Origin: Comamonas koreensis | Lineage (GTDB): Bacteria; Pseudomonadota; Gammaproteobacteria; Burkholderiales; Burkholderiaceae_C | Assembly (NCBI RefSeq): GCF_021026195.1 | Contig: NZ_JAJNCT010000003.1 | Location: 289,699-353,698 of the forward strand | DNA: 64,000 nucleotides | Reading direction: 5' to 3' | Shown: positions 44,767-51,742 of the stretch, piece by piece | How the letters are laid out: every line of letters begins with the position of its first letter | Numbering within the stretch: the stretch's first letter is position 1 | Program-made: the position numbers and the translations under genes | Notes under the pieces: generated by a model | Databases searched by the model: none | What the model was told of the DNA's origin: nothing | The model's input: the letters and a program-made list of their open reading frames with translations, nothing else

Positions 44767-44904
44767 ATGGCAGACATTGCCTTCGTCTTTCACTGGCCGC
44801 CCAGCTGCATGGATGCCATGGAACTGGATGAGCTGATGGGCTGGCAGCAGTTGGCTGTGCAGCGCTTCAACACCGTCAACGCCCCGCCTGAGCGAAAGAA
44901 CTAA
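44767..44904 (+). CDS. GpE-family phage tail protein
   Basis: A 45-residue protein, MADIAFVFHWPPSCMDAMEL and then DELMGWQQLAVQRF, closely matching P2-type GpE' proteins (MADIA-FHWPP, then a short helix). In P2 the product is made by -1 frameshifting from gpE; here it has its own ATG (44767, or 44749 upstream) 26 bases after the preceding stop. Confidence 0.8.
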   Translation: MADIAFVFHWPPSCMDAMELDELMGWQQLAVQRFNTVNAPPERKN

Positions 44905-44915
44905 GATGCCCCCTT

Positions 44916-45188
44916 ATGAACCCACTGCTGTTTTTTGCGGGCATCGCCGCGTACTACAAGCTCGATCAGGTGCTGACCGAGCGGGAGGCCACGCAAGCCA
45001 AACGCGAGCTGGCCTTGATTCAGCTGCGCGCGCGTGCCAAGCAATTGCAACAAGAGCTGGAAGTCATGCAGTTCGACCAGTCCCTCGATCCTGGCCAATA
45101 CAGCGCCAAGCATCTGCGCGCTGCTCAGCAACGGGCAGACCGCGCGCAAGAAGCGCTACTGCTGGCCGAAACCGGCGCCCCGCGCTAA
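44916..45188 (+). CDS. Small membrane-anchored coiled-coil protein
   Basis: A 90-residue protein: a short hydrophobic start (MNPLLFFAGIAAYY), then a helical charged stretch (EREATQAKRELALIQLRARA, KQLQQELEVMQF). It lies between the tail chaperone and tape-measure genes, a position often taken by small unclassified tail proteins. No function can be assigned. Confidence 0.6.
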   Translation: MNPLLFFAGIAAYYKLDQVLTEREATQAKRELALIQLRARAKQLQQELEVMQFDQSLDPGQYSAKHLRAAQQRADRAQEALLLAETGAPR

Positions 45189-45230
45189 ACCAGCCGGCAC
45201 CAAGCCGCCAGGCATGCCGCGAGGTGTGCC

Positions 45231-47798
45231 ATGGCTGAGAAGCTGCGCCTTGAAGTCCTGCTGGCAGCTGTCGATAAAGTCACCGGCCCGCTCAAAGCCA
45301 TACAAACCGGCAGCCACGCCACCACACAAGCCCTGGGCGAAACCGAGCTTGCCCTCAAAAAACTGCAGCGGCAGCAGCGCCTACTGGAAAAGCTGGGCAA
45401 TGCCAAGCCCGATTTGATCCGCGAGCGCGACAAGCTGCGCGTGCTCAAAGAGCAGCTGTCTGCCATGCGCGCGCAAGGAATTGCCAACAAAAGGCAGGTC
45501 GACAGCAAAGAAAAAGAAGTTGCCCAACAGGCTGCCGCCTACGAACGCCAACGCGCCGCCGTCATGCGCCTACGCTCGGAGGTAACCGCTCTGGGCCTGG
45601 GCAGCGCATCGCAGGCGCAAACCAAGCTGGCTACCAGCATTGCAGCCGCCAACACCCAAATTGACGCCCAGCGCCACAAGCTAGAGCAGCAGCGCCAGGT
45701 AGAAGGCCGGCTGGCGGCCCTGCGCGAGAAGCACGGCTCCACCATGATGAAGCTGGCCAAATGGGGCGGCGCAGCGGTGGGTGCACAAATGGCGGGGCAA
45801 AAAATCCAGTCGGCACTGGCATCCCCCGTCACTACCTACGCCAAGGCCGAGACAGAAGAAACACAGCTGCGCATTTCGTTCATGCAAAAAGACGGCAGCG
45901 TGGTGGGGGAGTTCCAGCAGATTCTGGACAAGGCCGAAGAGCTGGGTGACCGCCTGCCAGGCAGCACGGCCGACTTCATCAAAATGATGACCGTGCTACG
46001 CAAAGAGGGCATGAGCGCCCAAGCCGTGATTGTTGGCCTGGGCGAAGCCGCCGCCAACCTGGGCGTTCTGATGCAGGTAGAGCCCACCGAAGCCGCCGCC
46101 AAGATGGCCAAGATGCAGGATTCGCTGCGCGCCACCGAAGCCGAAATGCCCGAAGTGGCTGATCTGATGCAGCGCGCCAACTATCTGGGCGCAGACATGG
46201 CGTTCATGCAGTCCGCCATTGGCAACGCCGCGCCCATGCTGGATGTGATGAAAGCCAAGGGCGCCGCCGCCATGCGCGTAATGGCCCCCTTCATGGTGAT
46301 GATGAACCAGGCAGGCATGGAAGACGGGGGATCCGTTGGCAACGCGGCCCGAAAGATTTTTGACCGCGCCATGGACAAAAAGAAGGTAGACAAGGCCAAC
46401 GCCGTCATTGTCAAAACCGGCGGCCGCTTCAAGCTCGACTTTACCGACGGCAACGGCGAGTTTGGCGGCCTGGGCCAACTTTTCAAACAGTTGGAGCAGC
46501 TGCGCAAACTTTCCACCCAAGACAGTGGCATGGTGATGCATGCCCTGTGGGGCGACGACGCGGAAACCAACCGCACCCTGTCTAAATGGATTGCAGACGG
46601 CAAAGCCGGCTACGAAGAAACCGCCGCAAAAATGGCAGCGCAGGCTGACCTGGCCCAGCGCGTCACCGCCATGCTCGATACCCTGGAAAACCGGGCAGAC
46701 GCTGCCGGCGGATCGTGGAGCAACTTGCTCAAAGCCCTGGGCCAAAGCATTGCGCCAGAGCTAAAAGCCATCCTTGACACGCTGGGCGAGCTGGCCAACG
46801 GCATCAAACAATGGGTGCAAGAAAACCCGCGCATTGCCAAAACCTTCATGCTTATTGCCGCTGGTAGCGCCGCCGTGCTCACCGTCATGGGCACCCTGGG
46901 CATTGCCCTGGTGGGTGTGCTGGGTTCCATGGCCATGCTGCGCCTGGTATCGGGCCGCTTCTTGCTCAACCTGCTGGGCATGCGTGTGGCAGGAGGCGCA
47001 GCTGCTGCAGGCACCGGCAAGGCCGCACAGACCATGCTGGGGCTGGCCACCGCCTGGGGCAAGCTCAAGGCCGGCGGGCCGGGCAAGCTGCTGGGCGGCA
47101 TCGGCACCAAACTGGCGCAGCTGGCCGGCAAGTTGCCCTTGCTGGGCAAACTGGGCGGCCTGTTGGGCAGCGTCTTCCGCCTGGTTTTTGCCTTTGCCCG
47201 CACCAACCCCCTGGCCGCCATCGTGCTGGGCCTGGGCGGCCTGTTTGCTGGGCTGTATGCCCATTGGGACAAGATCAAGGCGTTTTGGAACAAAGGCGAG
47301 TGGGGCAACCTGGCCAAAGAAATATGGGTCGCAGTGGAATGGGGCCTCAACGGCGCATCGGGCGGGTTGTATGAGTTCTTCAAAACCATTGCCCTCAAAG
47401 CGATGGCCGCCGTGTGGGACGGCATCAAAGGTGCCGTGGGCGCAGACGATGCCAGCCGACTGGAAGAAACCCGGAAGGGCATGGCCACCGCCTTTAACGC
47501 CGTACCCATGGGGCCGTCACCAGCCAGGCAATGGGAGGCACGCGGCCTGGTGCTGCAGCAGCCTGGCGATGCCCTGCGGCGCCCTGGCGAGGCAGCCAGC
47601 ACCCCGCTGATGTCGCTGGCTCCTAAAGCCGCGCTGCAAAGCCCGGCTATCAGCTCGGTGTTTCACAATACCTTCAACATCACCCCCGCGCCGGGCATGG
47701 ATGAGCGGGCCTTGGCGCGTGCCGTTACCACAGAGATGCAGCGGCAAGAGCAGCGCAACGCCACGCGGCGACGCAGTTCGCTCAGCGATATTGACTGA
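45231..47798 (+). CDS. Phage tail tape measure protein (gpT-like)
   Basis: An 855-residue protein that sets tail length in tailed phages. N-terminal coiled coil (LEVLLAAVDKVTGPLKAIQT, then many heptads) to about residue 180; the TP901/TMP core (GDRLPGSTADFIKMMTVLRK and MAFMQSAIGNAAPMLDVMKA); a hydrophobic segment at about residues 535-580 (FMLIAAGSAAVLTVMGTLGI); a Gly/Leu-rich middle; and a C terminus with FNITPAPGMDERALARAV. The frame is fully open. Normally followed by gpU, gpX and gpD tail-tip genes, none of which is present here. Confidence 0.92.
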   Translation: MAEKLRLEVLLAAVDKVTGPLKAIQTGSHATTQALGETELALKKLQRQQRLLEKLGNAKPDLIRERDKLRVLKEQLSAMRAQGIANKRQVDSKEKEVAQQAAAYERQRAAVMRLRSEVTALGLGSASQAQTKLATSIAAANTQIDAQRHKLEQQRQVEGRLAALREKHGSTMMKLAKWGGAAVGAQMAGQKIQSALASPVTTYAKAETEETQLRISFMQKDGSVVGEFQQILDKAEELGDRLPGSTADFIKMMTVLRKEGMSAQAVIVGLGEAAANLGVLMQVEPTEAAAKMAKMQDSLRATEAEMPEVADLMQRANYLGADMAFMQSAIGNAAPMLDVMKAKGAAAMRVMAPFMVMMNQAGMEDGGSVGNAARKIFDRAMDKKKVDKANAVIVKTGGRFKLDFTDGNGEFGGLGQLFKQLEQLRKLSTQDSGMVMHALWGDDAETNRTLSKWIADGKAGYEETAAKMAAQADLAQRVTAMLDTLENRADAAGGSWSNLLKALGQSIAPELKAILDTLGELANGIKQWVQENPRIAKTFMLIAAGSAAVLTVMGTLGIALVGVLGSMAMLRLVSGRFLLNLLGMRVAGGAAAAGTGKAAQTMLGLATAWGKLKAGGPGKLLGGIGTKLAQLAGKLPLLGKLGGLLGSVFRLVFAFARTNPLAAIVLGLGGLFAGLYAHWDKIKAFWNKGEWGNLAKEIWVAVEWGLNGASGGLYEFFKTIALKAMAAVWDGIKGAVGADDASRLEETRKGMATAFNAVPMGPSPARQWEARGLVLQQPGDALRRPGEAASTPLMSLAPKAALQSPAISSVFHNTFNITPAPGMDERALARAVTTEMQRQEQRNATRRRSSLSDID

Positions 47799-47812
47799 TG
47801 GAACGTGGCGCT

Positions 47813-48169
47813 TTAATCGTGCAGATAGCTCTTCTTGCCAGAGTCAGAAAAGCAGTAACGGCTGTCGCGTGGGTCGGTGTAGAAATTGTTGGGGCGGCTG
47901 TTGAAATTGCCGCCCGTGCTACGCGGTGTGGCCATGAATGGGCGGATTGCCGGAGCCGGTGCATTGGCAGAACTGCAAACACGCTTGGATGCGCTGATTG
48001 AACCGTCATTGCACGCAAAGCGCTGGTCAGCGCAATGCGACACTCCCTTTGCTTCCGCTACATGGATAGTTGGCAGCCATGGCAGAGGTAGCAAAAACGC
48101 TCGGTAACCAGCTTGACCGACTCTAGACTGAATGTCCTTCTTCTCTCCACGAACTACCTCCGGTTTCAT
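47813..48169 (-). CDS. Hypothetical protein, low confidence
   Basis: A 118-residue minus-strand frame downstream of the long Arc-type gene. It has a hydrophobic patch (AFLLPLPWLPTIHVAEA) that could be a decayed signal peptide, then CADQRFACNDGSISASKRVC with four cysteines. No known family is recognised. It fills an otherwise empty gap between the convergent tape-measure and Arc genes and may not be expressed as drawn. Confidence 0.35.
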   Translation of the reverse strand: MKPEVVRGEKKDIQSRVGQAGYRAFLLPLPWLPTIHVAEAKGVSHCADQRFACNDGSISASKRVCSSANAPAPAIRPFMATPRSTGGNFNSRPNNFYTDPRDSRYCFSDSGKKSYLHD

Positions 48170-48214
48170 CTTCCACCTTCACACGGTGTCCTTGGAACCG
48201 GCAACACCCCAGCT

Positions 48215-48751
48215 CTATGGCTTTCGCCGCGGAGTTGTAAGTTCACCATTTTCGTCAACGAATGCAGGATTGATCCAAAACTGTTCTGGACCGCGACTGG
48301 CTTTAGCTTGTTCAAGTTCCTGTTCTAACGCAGCAATGAAGCTCGTTTGCTTGCTAACTGCCTCAACTAGCTCATTCACAAGCTTTTCTTGGTGAACCAA
48401 GCGTACGGCAGCTTCTTTGCTATCAGTCAGGCTCTTGAGCAAATCCAACTCGCCTCTGGCAAAACGTTCTCGAAGCTGAAAGTCATAGAGACGATCATCG
48501 GCCATATCGAGACGGTTTTCGAGTTGAGCAATTTTGATAGCGTAGGCTGGAGCTGGGGCTAGGTCCCTGGCTGCAGCTTCAGATGCATATCTGTCTCGTT
48601 CTAGAGAGCGCTCAAGGCGATCGACAATTTCTGCATTCATTGTGCGACTGTTGTCTTTGGCCGCGGCCTTGAGCTTGTCTCGCATTCCTTCGGGCATGCG
48701 TACAAGAACCTTATCCGCTAAGTCGGAAGGGTAACCTTGCTTATCTTCCAT
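48215..48751 (-). CDS. Arc-family ribbon-helix-helix regulator with coiled-coil tail
   Basis: A 178-residue protein. Residues 10-50 form a ribbon-helix-helix of the Arc type (KVLVRMPEGMRDKLKAAAKD, NSRTMNAEIVDRLERSLERD). A long coiled coil follows (IAQLENRLDMADDRLYDFQL, KLVNELVEAVSKQTSFIAAL). It is transcribed leftward, divergent from a 62-residue Arc protein across a palindromic operator. In phage P22 Arc and Mnt control the immI region; here it is the likely maintenance repressor of the element. Confidence 0.85.
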   Translation of the reverse strand: MEDKQGYPSDLADKVLVRMPEGMRDKLKAAAKDNSRTMNAEIVDRLERSLERDRYASEAAARDLAPAPAYAIKIAQLENRLDMADDRLYDFQLRERFARGELDLLKSLTDSKEAAVRLVHQEKLVNELVEAVSKQTSFIAALEQELEQAKASRGPEQFWINPAFVDENGELTTPRRKP

Positions 48752-48784
48752 TTGGTTATGACTCCTGCCGCAACAATAAGAAAT

Positions 48785-48841
48785 AAATATATCGAGTCGC
48801 TATCAAACCTCTTGCGCAAAAGATAGCGACTCGATATATTT
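48785..48841. promoter_or_regulatory. Perfect 20-bp inverted repeat, predicted Arc operator
   Basis: AAATATATCGAGTCGCTATC (48785-48804) and its exact reverse complement (48822-48841) flank 17 bases. Further AGTCGCTA half-sites follow at about 48853-48862, inside TAGCAAGTCGCTA. It lies between the two divergent Arc-type genes and overlaps their probable promoters. Confidence 0.85.
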
Positions 48842-48879
48842 GCGACTAATAGCAAGTCGCTAGTTTACAGGGGATGTAC

Positions 48880-49068
48880 ATGCAACAGCCAAACACTGCC
48901 GTAGGCTTGGAGCGCAAGGATCAGTTTGTACTGCGTTTCCCAGAGTCGAACATGAGGAAAGAAATCAAGGCGCGTGCCGCCATGAACGAGCGCAGTATGA
49001 ATGCTGAATTGATCTACTTGATCAAACGCGGACAGGCTGAGGAACAGAAAAAGAGTGCTGCAGCCTAG
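48880..49068 (+). CDS. Arc-family regulator, small (Cro-like position)
   Basis: A 62-residue ribbon-helix-helix protein: KDQFVLRFPESNMRKEIKAR, AAMNERSMNAELIYLIKRG. ATG 48880 is chosen over 48874 because the AGGGG ribosome-binding site ends at 48873. It is first in the rightward early operon and divergent from the longer Arc protein, giving a two-repressor switch like CI/Cro but built from RHH proteins. Confidence 0.82.
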   Translation: MQQPNTAVGLERKDQFVLRFPESNMRKEIKARAAMNERSMNAELIYLIKRGQAEEQKKSAAA

Positions 49069-49078
49069 CTCAAAAGAC

Positions 49079-49112
49079 GAGAGCCTTACCGCTTCGACCT
49101 GGTAAGGCTCTC
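49079..49112. other. Strong hairpin without T tail
   Basis: A perfect 12-bp stem, GAGAGCCTTACC (49079-49090) with GGTAAGGCTCTC (49101-49112), 10-base loop, directly after the small Arc gene. The lack of a T run argues against a simple terminator. It may be an attenuator, mRNA stabiliser or protein site. Confidence 0.6.
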
Positions 49113-49146
49113 AAGATCAACCCACTCGTGCAGAGAAGGAATCGGT

Positions 49147-49497
49147 ATGAATGCTACCGCAAAAAACACTCCAGCCGCAAGCGCTGGATACCAGGTAATC
49201 ATGATCGCGCCGCCGACCAAGACTACGGCCCATCGCTTGCAGGCTACTTCGGGCAGCCCGGCAAGAGTCCCTACGCAGTGCGAGCTAACGCTTGGAGCGC
49301 TGCTGCAACGCCCTCACACCAGTGATGAGCTTCACGCCATAGGTATCTACGAACCGCGCTCACGTATTGCACAGCTACGCAAAGCAGGCTATGCGGTCAG
49401 TACGGTGCTTGTTGCAATCGTGGATCGTGATGGCTTTTTACGCAAAGGCGTGGCGCTGTACACCCTGGAGGGTGTGCCATGCATGGTTCAACACTGA
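49147..49497 (+). CDS. Helix-turn-helix domain protein
   Basis: A 116-residue protein with a disordered N terminus and a C-terminal winged helix: TLGALLQRPHTSDELHAIGI, YEPRSRIAQLRKAGYAVSTV. This pattern is frequent in early regions of Burkholderiales prophages and is usually annotated helix-turn-helix. It overlaps the following small gene by 19 bases. Confidence 0.7.
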   Translation: MNATAKNTPAASAGYQVIMIAPPTKTTAHRLQATSGSPARVPTQCELTLGALLQRPHTSDELHAIGIYEPRSRIAQLRKAGYAVSTVLVAIVDRDGFLRKGVALYTLEGVPCMVQH

Positions 49498-49700
49498 CCC
49501 CCTCCGCAGCACACGCTGCAGTCGCCAACACGCAGCAGCGTGCAACGGCTTGTAGCTTGAGCCCGCAAGAAGCATTGCTGGGAGCCTTTAACGCCACCAA
49601 CCTGGCCAGTGGATACATTGAGCGCGGTAACTTTGCCGCCGCCCGCCGCAAATTGATGCTTGCCTTGCAAGCCTTAAACCAACTGCAAACCGAGGCCTAA
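49479..49700 (+). CDS. Small hypothetical early-region protein
   Basis: A 73-residue protein with two predicted helices at the C terminus (EALLGAFNATNLASGYIERG, AAARRKLMLALQALNQLQ). No recognised domain. It overlaps the previous gene and is 3 bases from the next, so it is within a tightly packed early operon. Confidence 0.55.
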   Translation: MHGSTLTPSAAHAAVANTQQRATACSLSPQEALLGAFNATNLASGYIERGNFAAARRKLMLALQALNQLQTEA

Positions 49701-49703
49701 ACC

Positions 49704-50315
49704 ATGAACGCCACCACAAACGCTGCCCGCGTGGCAGTGGAAGCTGCTGCATTGCCTGGTGCTGTGCAATCCTTATCAAAAAAAGGAGTTTTTAGCTCGT
49801 GTGCTGCAAGCAATTCAAGCAATAAATCGACTGAAAACGTGCTGCAACATGCGGCACAAGCTATCAAAACTGATACACCAGCCACGGCCCTTGCCGGCCA
49901 GCCCCGCGATGTGTTCAATTGCATAGCCGCCGGCATTCCGCGTGAGCAGTGGGAAGCCGCGCTGAACCACGAAGAGGCCAGGGCCTGGAGTGCCTGGCTG
50001 GCTGAGGCCGATGCGCAGAACGGGAGCGAGCGTCAACTGCAGGCCGTCATCATGCGCAGCGCAGATGCGAGCAAGTTGGTTTATCAAGCGAAGGACACGG
50101 CTGACCACTTGCGCCGAACCATGGAGGCTTACGATGGGCTGGAATACATGGTGTCTTGCGCTGCAGAGAGTGCGATGGCGCAGCCCGAGCAGTTGGGTTC
50201 CATACTCCGCTCGATCAATGAATGCATCAATATCCGCCTGGACAAGCTAGAGGCGGAATTGTCAGAGCTCCAGCAGGTGTTGAGCACTTCGCAACCGGCA
50301 TTGTGGAGGGCTTGA
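49704..50315 (+). CDS. Hypothetical early-region protein
   Basis: A 203-residue protein with an Ala/Ser-rich N terminus and a helical C-terminal half (QLGSILRSINECINIRLDKL, EAELSELQQVL). No catalytic motif is visible. It lies in the tightly packed run leading to the replication gene. The function is unknown. Confidence 0.55.
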   Translation: MNATTNAARVAVEAAALPGAVQSLSKKGVFSSCAASNSSNKSTENVLQHAAQAIKTDTPATALAGQPRDVFNCIAAGIPREQWEAALNHEEARAWSAWLAEADAQNGSERQLQAVIMRSADASKLVYQAKDTADHLRRTMEAYDGLEYMVSCAAESAMAQPEQLGSILRSINECINIRLDKLEAELSELQQVLSTSQPALWRA

Positions 50316-50317
50316 TC

Positions 50318-50554
50318 ATGGGAAATACCGCCCACCACACACTGGCCGCCGTATCCGATTTTTACGACCTGAGCGAAGCCGCCAAGGCAGACCGCGCCTA
50401 TTGGGCCCTTGACCGCGCAAGCGCTGGCGAGGCGCCCCAGGCCGGCGACTGTGCCGCCTTGCTATACGCCATGGGCTTGGTTGACCGCTATGCGCAAGCC
50501 CTGCGCGCTGCAGGCCAGCCCCAAGCCCACGCGCAAGAAGGGGGTGCAGCATGA
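50318..50554 (+). CDS. Small hypothetical early-region protein
   Basis: A 78-residue acidic/Ala-rich protein (MGNTAHHTLAAVSDFYDLSE, ALLYAMGLVDRYAQAL). It starts 2 bases after the previous stop and overlaps the next gene by 4 (ATGA). No family is recognised. Confidence 0.55.
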   Translation: MGNTAHHTLAAVSDFYDLSEAAKADRAYWALDRASAGEAPQAGDCAALLYAMGLVDRYAQALRAAGQPQAHAQEGGAA

Positions 50555-51216
50555 ATGCATGGCACAACCCGGCCGCAGCGCCCGCCCTGTGCGTGGCCAC
50601 GGCGGTAATGAATGGCGAGCCCTGCCTAGACGCGGCCAGCCTGGCGGCCTTGCTGGGCTGCGCGCCGCACCATGTGCAGCACCAGTTGGCCAAGCGGCTG
50701 GATTTTCCGCGCCCACTAATTGATGTGAGCTGCCGTGTGCGCTACTGGCGCGCGGTAGATGTGCTGCGCTGGCTGTACCAGCCCGGCACCACGCGGGCCA
50801 TGGGTTTGGCCGATTTAGCCGCCCCACGGCTGGATGCGGCGGGCCTGGCCGATTTGCTGGGCTGCACCCGCCAGCACGCAGCAGACCACATTGCCACGCG
50901 GGCGGATTTTCCGCCCCCATGCATCAACGTGAGTCGGCGCATGCGCTTTTGGCTGTACCGCGATGTGCTGCAGTGGCTGACGCAAAGCGGCAGCAATGTC
51001 CGCAGCGGCGCCCATGCGGCTGAGCTGCTGAGCACTGCTGATGTTGCGCAGCTGCTGGACTGCACCTGCGAGCAGATGGGCAAGCGGCTGGCCAGGCACG
51101 CGCGCTTCCCAGCACCGGCGGTGCAGCTAAGCCGCCGGCTGCGCTACTGGCACGCGGCCGATGTGCGGGCCTGGCTGCAGTCTCAGCAGCGATCGCAGAA
51201 AGGCGGTGCCGTATGA
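50551..51216 (+). CDS. Protein of three tandem AlpA-like DNA-binding units
   Basis: A 221-residue protein made of three similar units of about 50 residues. Unit 1 has [44 protein letters not shown]. Unit 2 has LDAAGLADLLGCTRQHAADH, FPPPCINVSRRMRFWLYRDV, LQWL. Unit 3 has LSTADVAQLLDCTCEQMGKR, FPAPAVQLSRRLRYWHAADV, RAWL. Each matches the AlpA/MerR-like winged-helix outline (HTH, a FP-P turn, R-R-W and a final W-L). AlpA proteins normally have one unit. A multi-site DNA binder in the replication operon is the likely role. Confidence 0.75.
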   Translation: MNAWHNPAAAPALCVATAVMNGEPCLDAASLAALLGCAPHHVQHQLAKRLDFPRPLIDVSCRVRYWRAVDVLRWLYQPGTTRAMGLADLAAPRLDAAGLADLLGCTRQHAADHIATRADFPPPCINVSRRMRFWLYRDVLQWLTQSGSNVRSGAHAAELLSTADVAQLLDCTCEQMGKRLARHARFPAPAVQLSRRLRYWHAADVRAWLQSQQRSQKGGAV

Positions 51217-51728
51217 CCGCCTTGAACGTCGAAAGCACCACCCTGCGCCTGGTGGTCGGCTGTGGCGTGGCGCAGCCTGCCTTTGCCCTCGCCATAGCCC
51301 CTGCGATGGCCCCATCACACACCCTGGCGTCACCGGCCTGGTTGCCCTTGCACCTGGTATGGCCACAACTGCACCAGCCCAGGCAGCCCACCACGCCAGC
51401 CTCGGCACCCGAGCCCAAGCCTATGCCAGTCGAGCTGCGCGAGCGCATGCAGCAGCTGCGCGACAGCTTTGCCGCTGCAGCCAGCCAGCAGCGCTACACG
51501 AGCGCGCCGCAGGCTGAATGGTTTGCACTGCCGCTGGCCATGCGCGAAACGGTGCTGGCCACTGCGGGCCTGGGCTCCGAGACAACTCGGGCAGACTTGG
51601 CCGCCAGCGATTGGCGCGGCTTTGCGCCGCCCGACCAGGCGGCTATCAGCTACGCGGTACGAACCATCAAGGCGCATATGCAGCGCTGCACTGCATTGGC
51701 GCAGCGCAGCAGCGGCTGTGCGTGGTAA
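51213..51728 (+). CDS. Hypothetical early-region protein
   Basis: A 171-residue protein. The first 60 residues are hydrophobic and Pro-rich. The second half is helical, with ELRERMQQLRDSFAAAASQQ and FAPPDQAAISYAVRTIKAHM. It overlaps the triple-AlpA gene by 4 bases and precedes the replication gene by 14. No family is recognised. Confidence 0.55.
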   Translation: MTALNVESTTLRLVVGCGVAQPAFALAIAPAMAPSHTLASPAWLPLHLVWPQLHQPRQPTTPASAPEPKPMPVELRERMQQLRDSFAAAASQQRYTSAPQAEWFALPLAMRETVLATAGLGSETTRADLAASDWRGFAPPDQAAISYAVRTIKAHMQRCTALAQRSSGCAW

Positions 51729-51742
51729 GGCGGGGGTGCACT

